Shown: positions 44,536-56,004 of the stretch, one piece after another
Layout: each line of letters begins with the position of its first letter
Numbering within the stretch: the stretch's first letter is position 1
NCBI GenBank assembly: GCA_037576215.1
Contig: JBANDB010000007.1
Coordinates: 5,487,001-5,551,000 of the forward strand
Direction: 5' to 3'
Length of the DNA: 64,000 bases
DNA from: Armillaria gallica
Lineage: Eukaryota; Basidiomycota; Agaricomycetes; Agaricales; Physalacriaceae
Made by a program: the position numbers and the translations under genes
Notes under the pieces: model-generated
The model's input: only the letters and a program-made list of their open reading frames with translations
Database searches by the model: none
What the model was told of the DNA's origin: nothing

Positions 44536-47500
44536 CTACGAGTGTTTTTGAAAGGACGACAGAAATTGAACAACTTGAATGCCAATGACGATAAAGACGA
44601 CGACGAGCACCTTCGTACTAATATCATACCGCACAATGGCAACGACCTCTGTCTTGGTCGGGGCTTCGCCAACTTGAACTTCCTCGATGCTTCCCGTGGC
44701 CGCTTCCGAATCGTGCGATGCAGAGTCGCACTCTTCACTCCATATCTGATCCGGGTTGTCCGATATAATTGACGCGGACCCCGATATGGTACCATTTAAT
44801 ATCCATTCTGTTGCATGTTCCTCAGCAAGATACACACTGCGCACAAAGATTTACCCACCTCCTGTGGAAGAGTCGAGGATCTCAAGGAGTGGCCATCCGA
44901 AATACTGGCATACATCAGCGCCTTCACGCACGGGATCGAATCCGTGCTCGGCATTTAACTCGGGTATAGTTAAAGGCACCATGCGAGGAAGGACCGGCCC
45001 CCATCTTGCCTGAAACTCGTAACCGACAACTTTGACAATAAAGACGTCTTCCACCTTCAACGAATCCACGCCACAAACTCGGGAACAAGATACGACAGGC
45101 CAGGATGTGATTGTATTGGTCTCATAGTCAATGACGGGGGCAGTTATCGACAATGAGAGCGCGTGATGGTACTGGTCTTTGGCATTGCAGATATGACAGA
45201 TGTCGTCGCCGTCCCAGTCGTCCTTTGGGGAAATTTGAATGTCAAATTCCACTTCTAAGAGTGTACAATGCAGTCAGCAGTTGTTTCAAGCTGAACCGCT
45301 TCCCACCTTCAATAATATATGCTCCAAGTCCAAGATCGTCACCATATCCCCTGGAGCGAAGAAATGGGTATAGCTTGGAAGTCTGCGCGATCCACGATTG
45401 CAGAATCTCGTCCCTCGAACGCATACAGATGTGAATAAACGCACACCTGGACACATCGGACCATGAAAGCTCGATGGACACCGACCCACTGACAATCAAC
45501 AATTAGCAGCATCAAAAGTTGGTCAACTGAATGACAAACTTGTCAAACGATAATTCGACGACTCCCTCCCCCAATGGCAGTTTTATCAAGCAAACATCCC
45601 AATTCCCCTCAGGCCGGACTCTCCCGACTAAAGTGTTCGGGACTAGGGGCGATAGTGGATCGGTTAATATACTGCCCGGTGCATATAAGGTCTTCTGGTG
45701 CGGGGGGCCGTAGACAGAGTCGGACCGACTGTTTAGCTGGTATTGTGGGGGTTGGAATTGGCGGCGATCGAATGCTCGGGTTCGCGGCTGTGTCACGTCG
45801 CCGTTATATCCAAGTCGCTCAAGACAAAAGATTATAGCGGCATAACGATTCAGTAAATCCCCCTTTCGTGAACTTGAAGACGAAACCCATCTTCGGACTT
45901 GACTGTGAAGTGGCTCGGAGGATGGGCGCACCTTGGAACTATGGTAGATGCAATATTTACCATATTCCAGTGAATAGGACAACTCGAACAGCCCCAGGAT
46001 GTAATCAGTATAGCATAGCAGGTCTCCAAATACGAGTTTCTCATGCTCGTTGACATAGGGTTGTTCTTCTTCCTTATCCTTCGAAACAATTAGTACACAA
46101 AGAGATCATTTGTAATTTCACTGACCACGGTGAGTCGTACAATATAGCATTTATAACGTCTATACGTTATATCACTTGCCATTGTCAAAACCTCCGAGAC
46201 CGACTGAAGGAATGAGTACTGAGCTGTGACCAAAGGGAACCCTTGCCGGACGTACCTGTAGGTCTTGAAACTGAATGAATGACACACCAAGAGGTTGGAA
46301 GCTTTACTCAAGAATATAGAGAATAGCCTTTACCAAATCAGAATAGAATTTCACAAAGCGCTTTGCAGATAAGTTATGCAGATAATGGTCAAAGGGGATT
46401 CTTATTGTGCCTGCTCGTAGGAGTTAGCCGCGGAAGACAGATTGAAGAAACAACACTCGTACTGTGAAATATGATTGCTGGGAGACTGGATGACCTGCAT
46501 ACACCAAAAATTTGCACTAAGTTTGGGTGTCTACTTTGAGGGTAGGTTTGCAGTCTGCTAGTACACAGAAATGGAAAAACCAAACTTTGCTTTGATGAGG
46601 AAATCTAGGGCTCGATCAAGTTGCTAGAATACAAAGCATGTAGACTTTGCTGACAGCACACAGAAACATTCACTGACCTCCAGGTCCATTGCGTCCTCTC
46701 CATTATGAGAATGAGCTTGATATTCACGAATGATCTTTGGCATATCGCTGTTCTCGATGATGCAATAACTGTCCTTATATGTAATATTGGTACGATAGTG
46801 TCTTAATGAATGGGTTGCTCGCTTAATTATGTGGATGTCGCCTGGAATGATATCCCAAACCTGCAAATGTTGAGTAACAAGGGCGGAATGTCTGTGAATT
46901 TCATACCACTCCCTTATAAAGACCTCGTCGGGAAGCCTGTAATAATCTTGTTGAAAGATTTTCTATATTTTCGCGCTGTTGAGTACCCAAGGTGCGTATT
47001 TCTTCAATATTGTCTTTAATGGTTGATGTGATAATCCTCTCTGATGCTGCGACAGAATCGGTCAGAGTGCTGAATCCTGTGGTGATGTCATCATGGATGT
47101 CGGAGAGAGCTAGTTGTGCCATGGTCATTGTACGGATCTGCTGCCCATTCAAAAGTGAACGACAATGATAACTGCAAGCCACCTACAAGGAAGTCTTCCT
47201 TAGCTGTCTGTACTCGTTGTCTGTACCCACTGATGTCATCAGAGATCTTCTTGGCTTTCAAAAGGCGGCGGATCCCGGGCAGTTTGCCTTCCTTATTTAA
47301 CTTTGAGAGCAAATCGTTTAGGTATCTGAGAACGGAAGGCTTGGGAAGGCGTAGATAGATAAGGTAAGTCAACTTACGTCTGGAAATCGAGACAGGTATC
47401 TTTGAAGCACAAGGCGCTAGTTGGACCGTGATTGATGACAGTGTCCCTTACTATGACCAGTGTATTGACGATGCTCTCGGCCAATTCTTGCAGGTCTTGT

Positions 47501-47687
47501 CTATTCTTTGCGGCGCTCTACAGGTCTCTTTAGTGTGGAGACCAGAGAAAACATAATGACACACCTCGATGACCTCGAGAACGACTACCACGCATTGGGC
47601 AGCACCTTTGATGAAGGGGAACGGAGCCATCTCGCCTGCTGCAGCAGTCAACTTTGCGATTCTGAGATAAGAATCGATACCAGACAT
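44536..47687 (-). CDS. MLKL/HeLo-like N-terminal, kinase-lobe-like, TM protein, copy 1
   Basis: First of three tandem paralogues, roughly 750-800 residues in about a dozen exons. Exon 1 from 47687: MSGIDSYLRIAKLTAAAGEM, APFPFIKGAAQCVVVVLEVI. Exon 2: NRQDLQELAESIVNTLVIVR, DTVINHGPTSALCFKD. Exon 3: RRLLKAKKISDDISGYRQRV. Exon 4 is an amphipathic, coiled-coil-like stretch (DDITTGFSTLTDSVAASERI). Then QVWDIIPGDIHIIKRATHSL, NITYKDSYCIIENSDMPKII, SRHPNLVQIFGVCRSSSLPA and PFDHYLHNLSAKRFVKFYSD, which resemble a kinase N-lobe/hinge without HRD or DFG. The C-terminal half has SSRKGDLLNRYAAIIFCLER, FDKFVIQLTNF, SWPVVSCSRVCGVDSL and HGFDPVREGADVCQYFGWPL, and ends in one membrane helix (VLVVVFIVIGIQVVQFL). 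I believe exons 1-4 match the fungal relatives of the MLKL N-terminal domain. All exons examined are open. Function unknown. Confidence 0.72.
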
Positions 47688-48431
47688 GGTGGTGGAACAG
47701 GAGGACGTATAGAAAAGTGCTGCACCGCATATGCACAACTTTATATATCATCACGGTGCCAATACACGATGCATAGTCAAAGCTGTTGTAAGAATTTCTG
47801 AGAACGGTACGAGTCTTCTCGTTGCACAGGAATATGGCGGAGATGATGTATGCCATCATTTAAATGCCGCTACTGTGGGCAAGGCGATGTTGTCCACTGA
47901 TCTTCTTGGGTAAACCGGTATCCGAAGAATGAGCACCTGACATCGCGTAACCCGAGTTTGCCTACAAGAATTGCCAGTCGTCCACATCGTCAATGCAAAT
48001 CCTTTACGGCGCCATATCATCATTTCACCCAGTCTATTTGAGCTTCATAGATAGGTAATCTCGTTTTGGTCATCTTAGTCCTGCTGGATGCCTCGGCTCG
48101 CCTAACAATTGACTGTAGTTCCGCGTTCGATGCTATGATATATCTCGAGTATACTTCCGCTTTGTATTCTTCACTCTTCGGCTTTGAGACGACAATCGAA
48201 AGGTAGACGGCTCGTATATTGAAGGGAATACAGATAGGAGCAGCCTATGTTCACGTATGTCTAGACACGGTTGGCATCAGCGAAATATTGATGCCATTGA
48301 TATCGAAAGATCTTAAAGCTCAGAGTTGGAGGTGATGTTTGGAACCGGATAGATATTGCTTCTGAGCGGAGGAGATAGTTTATACAGTAAGACAACTATA
48401 TTGAACGACGTACCTCTCTACTAGCATTTGA
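47688..48431. other. Upstream flank of MLKL-like copy 1
   Basis: Noncoding. Segments are recognisably related to the regions upstream of copies 2 and 3, for example TCATAGATAGG near 48047 (compare 54387) and TTCTTCACTCTTCGGCTTTG near 48167 (compare 62405). It is the presumed promoter, duplicated together with the gene. Confidence 0.5.
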
Positions 48432-49490
48432 TTAATCACAATCGTGCCACGGCCTGCAGCGAACTCTCGGCTTGATACGCCACTGGTCCACTCTCTCCCT
48501 CGCTCCCTCCCAATCCGTATCCAAGACGCAATCAAACGTCGCCATACGAAAGTCCTCAGGTATGCTTTCCACATATTCGTTGAATGCCAGAGGCTTCTTG
48601 TAGTGATACGGCGTCACAATCCTCTTCCAACGCCCGCCTTCAGGATCCACCAGAAGCCTCCTCATGCAGCGTGTATCCGGACCTCCGTAGACGACGCGCT
48701 CCCACTCCTCATCGCTATAGTCAGGATTCCGAATGTTCGCCTCTCCAAAGTCAATGATGACAGGAGACCGATTCCCCTCACGCAGAACGACATTCCTGGT
48801 GTGAACGTCATTGTGCAGCAGGCATTTCTCTGCCTCGGTGGCACGAAACCCTTCTAGCACTGCGCTAGAGATCTTCTCAGCCTCCTGCTCTGAGATGTCG
48901 ATACCCGGTTTGAGCTTGTCCATGCTAACACCAGGGATATACTCGAGAGCAAGTCCCTCAACAACGTCGGTGATGGGATGAAGAGGAGTAGACTCGGAGG
49001 AGATGTAAAGACGAACGACGCCATAAAGCCGGGGGATATACCGGCCTTGCACCCGATGCAAAAGCCGATACGCAGATAGCTCCGTGTCATGGTCGGACAT
49101 CTTCATCATCCAGGTGCAGACTTCCCACATCCAATCCTCCCAAAGCTCGGTGTCAGGCCGGTTCTCAAGATCATCTATGCGCTCGAACCAATTAGGCTTC
49201 ACGCCTGCCTGTATAGCGCGTCGTAGATGTTCTTCGATGGAAGAGGTCCATGGAATCGTACCTAACTTGTGTTTGTTGCTGCGATACCCGAGCCTGCGAT
49301 CTGCAAGCTTGAGGATAACCTTCTCGTTGTCAGGATGTCGCTGAACTAGTAGGACCGTGGCCGATGTGAAAGGTTCAAAACGTTTGACCACCGTGGCCGC
49401 GAGAGGTTCGAAAGTGTCGGAGCCTTGGGATTAGATGAAGAAGAATAAAAATGGAGGGTCGTTCCGGGTAGATACAGTTCGTCGCCACTG
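48432..49490 (-). CDS. Kinase-like protein copy 3, best preserved
   Basis: Atypical protein-kinase/APH-like fold protein of an Agaricomycete family; substrate unknown. The core reads without a break over 319 codons: VVKRFEPFTSATVLLVQRHP, EKVILKLADRRLGYR (ATP-site Lys), TIPWTSSIEEHLRRAIQ, ENRPDTELWEDWMWEVCTW, YRLLHRVQGRYIPRLYGVVR, EGLALEYIPGVSMDKLKPGI, KCLLHNDVHTRNVVLREGNR (HxD loop), PVIIDFGEANIRNPDYSDEE (DFG), WERVVYGGPDTRCMRRLLVD, ATFDCVLDTDWEGARERVDQ and the terminal WHDCD. No ATG opens this frame; upstream the matching YLPGTTLHFYSSSSNP is one base out of phase (about 49415-49450) compared with copies 1 and 2. So either an intron is hidden there or this copy is also frameshifted near its start. 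Confidence 0.75.
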
Positions 49491-50437
49491 CATACATAAC
49501 GCAAATCAACCAAATGTAAACAGTCAGATGTGCCCGTCGATGGCGGGCCGCGTCAGGATGCGCGGCTATTTATGGTCGTCGCGGTGCATGAGCGCCACTG
49601 CCACGTGTTTAAGGAAACTTTGCCCGGACCGGAATCGATCTCGAAGCGCCATTCAAGCGCTATTCACTCCACCACGACCACGACCACTACCGTAAAACAA
49701 CTCGTGGCACACCTACTGAAGCCTTGTTCTAGTTGCCAGTAAGATGGTACGTTGGACGGTACCTACACCTTATTGGTTCATCAGTCATTCTCGACATGAG
49801 CAAAGGTTCCACGAAAACTCCATACCTTGCCATTTCTTCATCCCTAACGCCCCCTTTCTGCTCAAACTCGTCACTGACTTTGAACAATGTTCTCGTCGCT
49901 ATGTCTCAGCTATGTCTTACATGGCAGTCCTCTCTCTTTCCACAACATTGCACCATTTCGACTATAGCACGAGTCCCTCGCCTTGCCAGGGAAGATGTCA
50001 TTGAGGGAGTTGTCTTATCCTTCAAGTGATATCGTTCAAGGAGCCGCGGATTTGCCTTCAGTTCATTTCCTCTTGTTCCACACATCCTTGCAACCTCCAT
50101 CGGCATTTATCACTCTGTAACGCCATTGCAGTGTGACAGCCTTATTTCTTGACCCTCGTTATCCCGGGTCGATATCATCTCCAGCTGATGTCAGCGAGGC
50201 GCAGCTGGTCTACGATGATCAGGATCACGGTAGTTTGACAGGATTTAGAGGGAATGTGCACATCCACTATCACTTCAGGCTCATGCACTAGTAGATAATG
50301 CTACTACCACCGTCACTACTTTTTTTACAACGAGCCATCGAGGTCGGTAGGAGTAGTTTACTTCTATTTACCTGAGCTGTATCAGCGGAGATGGCCAATC
50401 AATCCAGTTTTCCAGTTTTCAACGACGCTCCGCCGTA
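49491..50437. other. Intergenic with weak duplicated tracts
   Basis: No gene recognised. The stretch GGAGAT(G/A)GCCAATCAATC near 50390 is repeated near 56512, so flanking DNA of the array was copied here too. Confidence 0.4.
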
Positions 50438-50782
50438 TCAGTGCATCGGGAACGGCGTCACCTTCCTCCTCCTCCACGACCCATGCTCTTTTCTCAAAAG
50501 AACCTTGCATGCAAAGCGCACATCCTGACAGCCTGTGACCGAATCTTCCCCCATCCTGGGCTCCTTCGTCAAAGCCCATCCAAAGTCAACCAGGACCGGA
50601 GATCTTTCCGAGTCACATAGATGAATATTGTCAATGTGTACATTATTGTGCATGACACACTTTTTAGCTTTTATTGCACGGAAGGCATCTATGACACGAC
50701 CAGCAATCGCTTCCGATGCCTCTGGACGAGGGATATCGACACCCAGTTGGAGTGATCCCATGCTTACACTTGGATGTAGCAT
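50438..50782 (-). pseudogene. Kinase-like protein copy 4, fragment
   Basis: Only the catalytic middle is left: VSMGSLQLGVDIPRPEASEA, VIDAFRAIKAKKCVMHNNVH, DNIHLCDSERSPVLVDFGWA. The HND of the active copies is HNN here, so the catalytic Asp is lost, while DFG is kept. N- and C-terminal parts are missing. It lies directly downstream of MLKL-like copy 2. Closest in wording to copy 2 (GVDIPR), which occupies the same position relative to MLKL-like copy 1. Confidence 0.7.
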
Positions 50783-53700
50783 AATCTAACAATTTCTCTG
50801 ACCAATAGCGTTGCATTTTTGTCCAAGTAGCTACTCTCGAAATTCACTACTACTTGTTTATGAGGTTGATCTTAGTTCCGCAAATTTACATAATGGAAGA
50901 GATATTCTTCGTGTCGTGATCTATATCTGCAAATGGTTCTGAGAGGACGACAGAATTTGAACAACATGGATGACAATGGCGATGAATATGATAATGAACA
51001 CCGTGGCCCGTATGCTGATATCGTGCTGCACAACAGACACGATCTCCATCTTTGTCGGGGTCCCGCCAGCTTGCACTTCCTCGATGCTTCCCATGGTCAT
51101 ATCCGTGCCGCAAGATGTAGAGTCGTGCTCTTCACCCAATATCCGACTCTGCGTATTGCCCGACACAAGACCTAAGGACTGGACGGCACCGTTTAATGTC
51201 CACTCTGTTGCATCTTCGTCAGCAAGATACCCATCAGGCACGAAGATCTACTCACCTCCTGTTGAACTGTCAAGGATCTCAAGGAGTGGCCACCCGAAAT
51301 ACTCGCATACATCAGTACCTTCACACGCAGGGTCGAATCCGTGTTCGGAATTCAACTCTGGGATAGTTAAATGCACCATGTGATTCAGCGACCCCCATCG
51401 TGCCTGGCATTCACCACTGCTAACTTCGACAGTAAAAATGTCTTCCTCCAACATCAAATCCATGCCGCAAACTCGGGAGCACGATACAACGGGCCAGGAT
51501 TCAATCGTATTGGTCTGAGAGTCGATAGTGGGAGCAGTCATCGACAATGAGAGTGCGTGATGGTACCGGTCTTTTGCATTGCAGATACAACAAAGGCTAT
51601 ACCTATTCCCGTCCTTTGGTAGAATGGAAATGGTAAAGCACACACCTAAGTGTGTACAATGTAGTCAGCAGTTGTTAAGCTGAACTAGTAGCTGCCCACC
51701 GGTAATGATATATGCTCCAAGATTGTCACCATATCCCCTGGAGTGAAGACACTGTGAATATAGCTTGGAAGTCTGTGCGATCCACGATTGAAACATCTCG
51801 TCCCCCAAACGTGATTGCATTCCAATGGCCGCATTCCTGGACACATCGTCCCACGAAAGTCCGATGGACACCGACCCACTGACAATCAACAATTAGTACT
51901 ATCAAAAACAGGTGGACCGAATGACAAACTTGACAAACGATAAATTTACAACCCCCCGTAATGGCCCGTTTCTCAAGGAAACGTCCCACTTCCACTGATG
52001 CGACCAGGGCCGGATTCTCCCCACTAGTGTGCTTGGAACTTGGTGTGACGGTGGATCGGTTAATATACTGCCCGGCGCATAGAAGGTCTTTTGGTACGGG
52101 GTGAACCGACCATTTGGCTGGTATTGTGGAGGTCGGAGTTGGTGCAGATTGAATGTTTGGGTCCACGATATCTGCATGTTAATATTCCACGGTTGACAAA
52201 AGATAATAGCTTTATACGGATTTAGTAAATCCCTCTTTCGTGAACTTGAAGAAAGCATCCATCTGCTGACTTGCCCGCGAAGTGGCTCAGTCGACGGGCG
52301 CACATCGGGACTATGGGGGATGTGATATTTGCCATAATCCACCGGCAGTACATATGAACTCTTGAACAATTCCATGCGACGAAGAGTTTCGCATAGCAGG
52401 TCTTCAAATATGAGTTTCCCATACTCGTTGAAATAGAATGGTTGTAGTTCCTTGTCCATCAAAACAATTATGACGCAAAGAAACTCCTTCGTAACCATGG
52501 AAAATGCTGATGAATGTTGACTTGTACAGCCTGCCAAAGCTTCCGAGATCGACTGTAGGAATGGGCATTGAGCTGTGGCCAAAAGGAGCTCTTGCAGGGA
52601 TGTACCTCTAGATCTTGGATCTGCAAATGATACGCCAAGTCAGCTGCTTTGCTCAAAAACACCGAGAATACCCTTTACCAGTTCAGAGAAGAATTGTACG
52701 AACTGCTTTACAGGCAGGTCACGCAGATAATTGTCAAACGGGATTCTCCTTGTCCCTGCCAGCGGGAGTTAGCAGCGGAAGACAGATGGAAGCCGCAACA
52801 CATTCAAGTTACCATGAAATACGATCGCAGGAAGATCAGGTGATCTGCATACACCAAAGATGATTTGGGGAAGGTTTGGATGCCTATTGTCAAGTACGGT
52901 GGAATTCAGTCAGCTACACTGAGATGGAAAGTCAAACCTTTGTTTCATGAAGAAATCGAGGGCCTGATCAAGCCGCTAGATGCCAAAGATGTGGACTTCG
53001 CCGATGGCACAGGGCAACATTCACTTACTTCCAAGTCCATTGCGTTCTTTCCGTGAGTTTGATACTCGCGAATGATTTTCGGTTTACGGCTGTTCTCGAC
53101 TGTGCAGTAGCTGTCCTGATATGTAATACCGGTATCACAGCATCTTAACGAACGAGTCGCTCGCTTGATTATGTGGATGTCACCAGGAATGATATCCCAA
53201 ACCTACAAATGTTGAGTAACGAGGGCGGAATGACTGTAAATTTCATACCACTCCCTTATAAAGACCTCGTTGTCGAGAAGCCTGTGATAATCTTGTCGAA
53301 AGATTTTCCATGTTTTCGCTCTGCCGAGCACCCATGGTGCGTATTTCCTCCGTGTTGTCTTTGATGGTTGATGCGGTGTTCCTCTCTGATGCCTTGACAG
53401 AACCAGCCAGTGTGCTAAATCCCGTGGTAACATCACCATGGACATCAGAGAGAGTTAGTTGCGTCATGGTCGTCGTACGGATCTGCTGCCCGTTCAAGAG
53501 TGAACAATTATGTTGACAGCAAGCCACCTACCAGGAAGTCTTCCTTAACTGTCTGCACTCGTTGCCTGTAATTACTGATGTCATCGGAGATCTTCTTGAC
53601 TTCCAAAAGGCGGCGGATCCCGCGCGGTTTGCCTTCCTTGTTTAACTTCGAAAGTAAATTGTTCAGGTATCTTAGAACGGAAAACTACTTGAGGGACGAA

Positions 53701-54900
53701 GAGAGATAGTCAATGCAGGTCAACTCACGTCTGAAAGTCGAGGCAGATAGCTTTAAAACAGGTTGCACTAGTTGGGCCATGGTCGATAACGGTGTCCCTT
53801 ACGATCACCAATGTAGCGACGATACTCTCGGCCAATTCTTGCAGCGCCGTTTTATTCTTTGCGGCGCTCTGGAAGTCTCGTTAGTGTGGATAACAGGGAT
53901 ATATAACGACATACCTCAATGGCTTCGAGAACGACTACCACGCACAGAGCAACACCCTTGATAAATGGAAACGGGGCCATCTCGCCCGCCGCAGCAGTCA
54001 ACTTTGCAATTTTGAGACGCGAATCGATACCAGACATGGTGATGGAACAAGAGAATGAACAGACAAGCACTGCAGCGCATATGCACGCCTTATAATTGTG
54101 CTGCTACCAATACCATCGCGACAACCAATACACGGTACATGATCGAAGTTGTTGTAAGAGTTCGTCAGAAGCGTATGCGTCGTTGCATGTAAACATAGCA
54201 GAGATGGTATATGCAGCCATCATTCGAACGCTGCTACAAGCAAGGCGATGTCGTCTACCGGGTTTCTTGGACAAGCACGCGACATCGCATGGCTTCAGTT
54301 CGAACACGCCAGAATTGCCAGCCCTCCAATCGTATGCAAATCCTTGGCGGCACCATACCATCCTCGGACCTGATTTATTTGATTTTCATAGATAGGCATT
54401 CTCCTTCTGGTCGTCCTTATTCCGCTGTATGCTTCGGTACCACTATTAATTAGCTCAGCCTAACCGTGCGTCTGAGTTTGATGCAAGTTTGATGCTATCT
54501 CCGAATATCATTCGATCTTGTATGTTCATTCTTCATTTTTGGTTAAGATGGCATATCTGGATCCTGCATCGGTAATACAAGGAATCATCCGGCGTTTACA
54601 TGTGTCTGGACGCTGTTAACATCAACGAAGGATACAGCTCGAGCACTCTTTTTAACTTACATGTGACGCTTCACAGACAACTTGGGAGCGACCGGCGCTC
54701 GCCTCGCTAGGTATTACCTTGCTCGACACCAAGAGTATACGCCCGGTATTCTGAACGAGTGCCCGTTGATCATCGGTCCTGGCTATGCAATAACACCGTA
54801 AGATCCGCATCGAAGAGCAGATCGCAACATCGAAGTGTTGAAGGAGGCGATTCTGCTCCACTGGATCTCTCCGGTCTGTCGCAGCTGTAGATAGATCTTA
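50783..54900. repeat. Segmental duplication, unit A
   Basis: This stretch (MLKL-like copy 2 with both flanks) is paralogous to about 58300-62760. Matching noncoding tracts include TTTTTGTCCAAGT near 50818 and 58337, GGAAGAGA(T/C)(A/G)TTCTT near 50893 and 58782, and the upstream part 54640-54900 against 62520-62730 (CAGCTGTA..AAACCTTACC-like end). It indicates copying of gene plus flanks, not only of coding exons. Confidence 0.6.
50921..54037 (-). CDS. MLKL/HeLo-like N-terminal, kinase-lobe-like, TM protein, copy 2
   Basis: Second tandem paralogue with the same exon order as copy 1. Start 54037: MSGIDSRLKIAKLTAAAGEM, PFPFIKGVALCVVVVLEAIE; exon 2 ALQELAESIVATLVIVRDTV, IDHGPTSATCFKAICLDFQ; coiled part DVTTGFSTLAGSVKASERNT; kinase-lobe-like DNRHPNLPQIIFGVCRSPDL and RRIPFDNYLRDLPVKQFVQF; then FLCVIIVLMDKELQPFYFNE, SSSSRKRDLLNPYKAIIFCQ, TFYAPGSILTDPPSHQVPST, LVGRIRPWSHQWKWDVSLRN, SVSIGLSWDDVSRNAAIGMQ, ESWPVVSCSRVCGMDLMLEE and HGFDPACEGTDVCEYFGWPL. 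The C terminus is EATEWTL-like followed by the membrane helix FIIIFIAIVIHVVQIL. No stop or frameshift was found in the exons I read, which argues for selection on the protein. Differences from copy 1 are spread along the whole length. Confidence 0.72.
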
Positions 54901-55983
54901 TCAAAAGAAATTTAGAGCACGAACCTTTACAGAAATCTGTCGTAGAAGCCCGTTGAAAGCTGAATTTTTTTGAATAAAATTTTTTTGAAAAAATAAGATA
55001 TTCTGTTAATCCAACGGCATATATACTGGCCCAGACAATGCAGACACTGTCTTCAAGACAAGAGAAACAAGTAACAGTTCCTGGGTGAGAAATGGTAGTG
55101 CGACACGTCTGTCAAAGGTTTTAGGTCGTTCGAGGTACTGGGAGCGTTCCAGTGAAGGGAATTCGGGTTTCTGTCCCGCGAGAGTCGTGCTTCTCCTTCG
55201 TAAATCGGAGTAGATGGCTTTCGATGGGCAAACAGTGGTGGTGTTAGTGGTGTTACCGGCACAAGGTCACGGTCTAAATAGCCGTGGCCACGAATACCGT
55301 TGTGATCACATGGGAAAACCATAAGAAGTAGATAGCTAGATGATGGAGTCCGTGTTGTATGGACCTGGGATCGCAACTGCATTTCCCGGCACTAGTCGCG
55401 CTCAAAACCCAGGCGAAATGACTGGAATGTCCCCAGTACGTCGATACAAAGATGCCGAACGAAATTGTATCCGACGGGAAGATTTTCTACGTGGACTAGG
55501 TGACGAAGCGGACTGAGATATATGACGGGTACGCCGTTGGCCCCGAAGAGAGAAGGACACCAGCATGACCATGCACGGGTATGAGACATGTTGCACGGAC
55601 CCGTGTGTGAGGGTCGTAGTGCTCGGGTCCATGAAAACGAACGGGACGAGACGGCAAGCGCAATATACACGAATGTGGGGTCAATGCACGGGAACATGGA
55701 AACAAGATGGGAATGCAAGCGCAGGAACGAGAACGGGACACGAGAGCAGGACAGGGATTAAAGGCCGAGTGAAGCAGAGGAGACGGAAGAGAAGGAGGAA
55801 CTCCATCGAAAAGTCAAAAAAATTGGTTTAATGCTGCCAGGCTTGTGAGTGCCATCCATGATCTCGACAATCCTCTGAGCAGCATGAGCAGCCAGAGACA
55901 TCGATGCACAGACTTGCGATCCCTTGAACAATGGCCGACCACGGTATCGAAATGCTCGCTAGCTGTACTGCTGAGGTCTGCAG

Positions 55984-56004
55984 GGCAGGCAGGCAGGCAG
56001 GCAG
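55984..56004. repeat. (GGCA)5 microsatellite
   Basis: Five uninterrupted GGCA units in noncoding DNA. Confidence 0.8.

Noticed and set aside
55053..55831. Several ORFs of 75-110 codons on both strands
   Set aside because: They overlap each other, are low in complexity and show no conserved motif.
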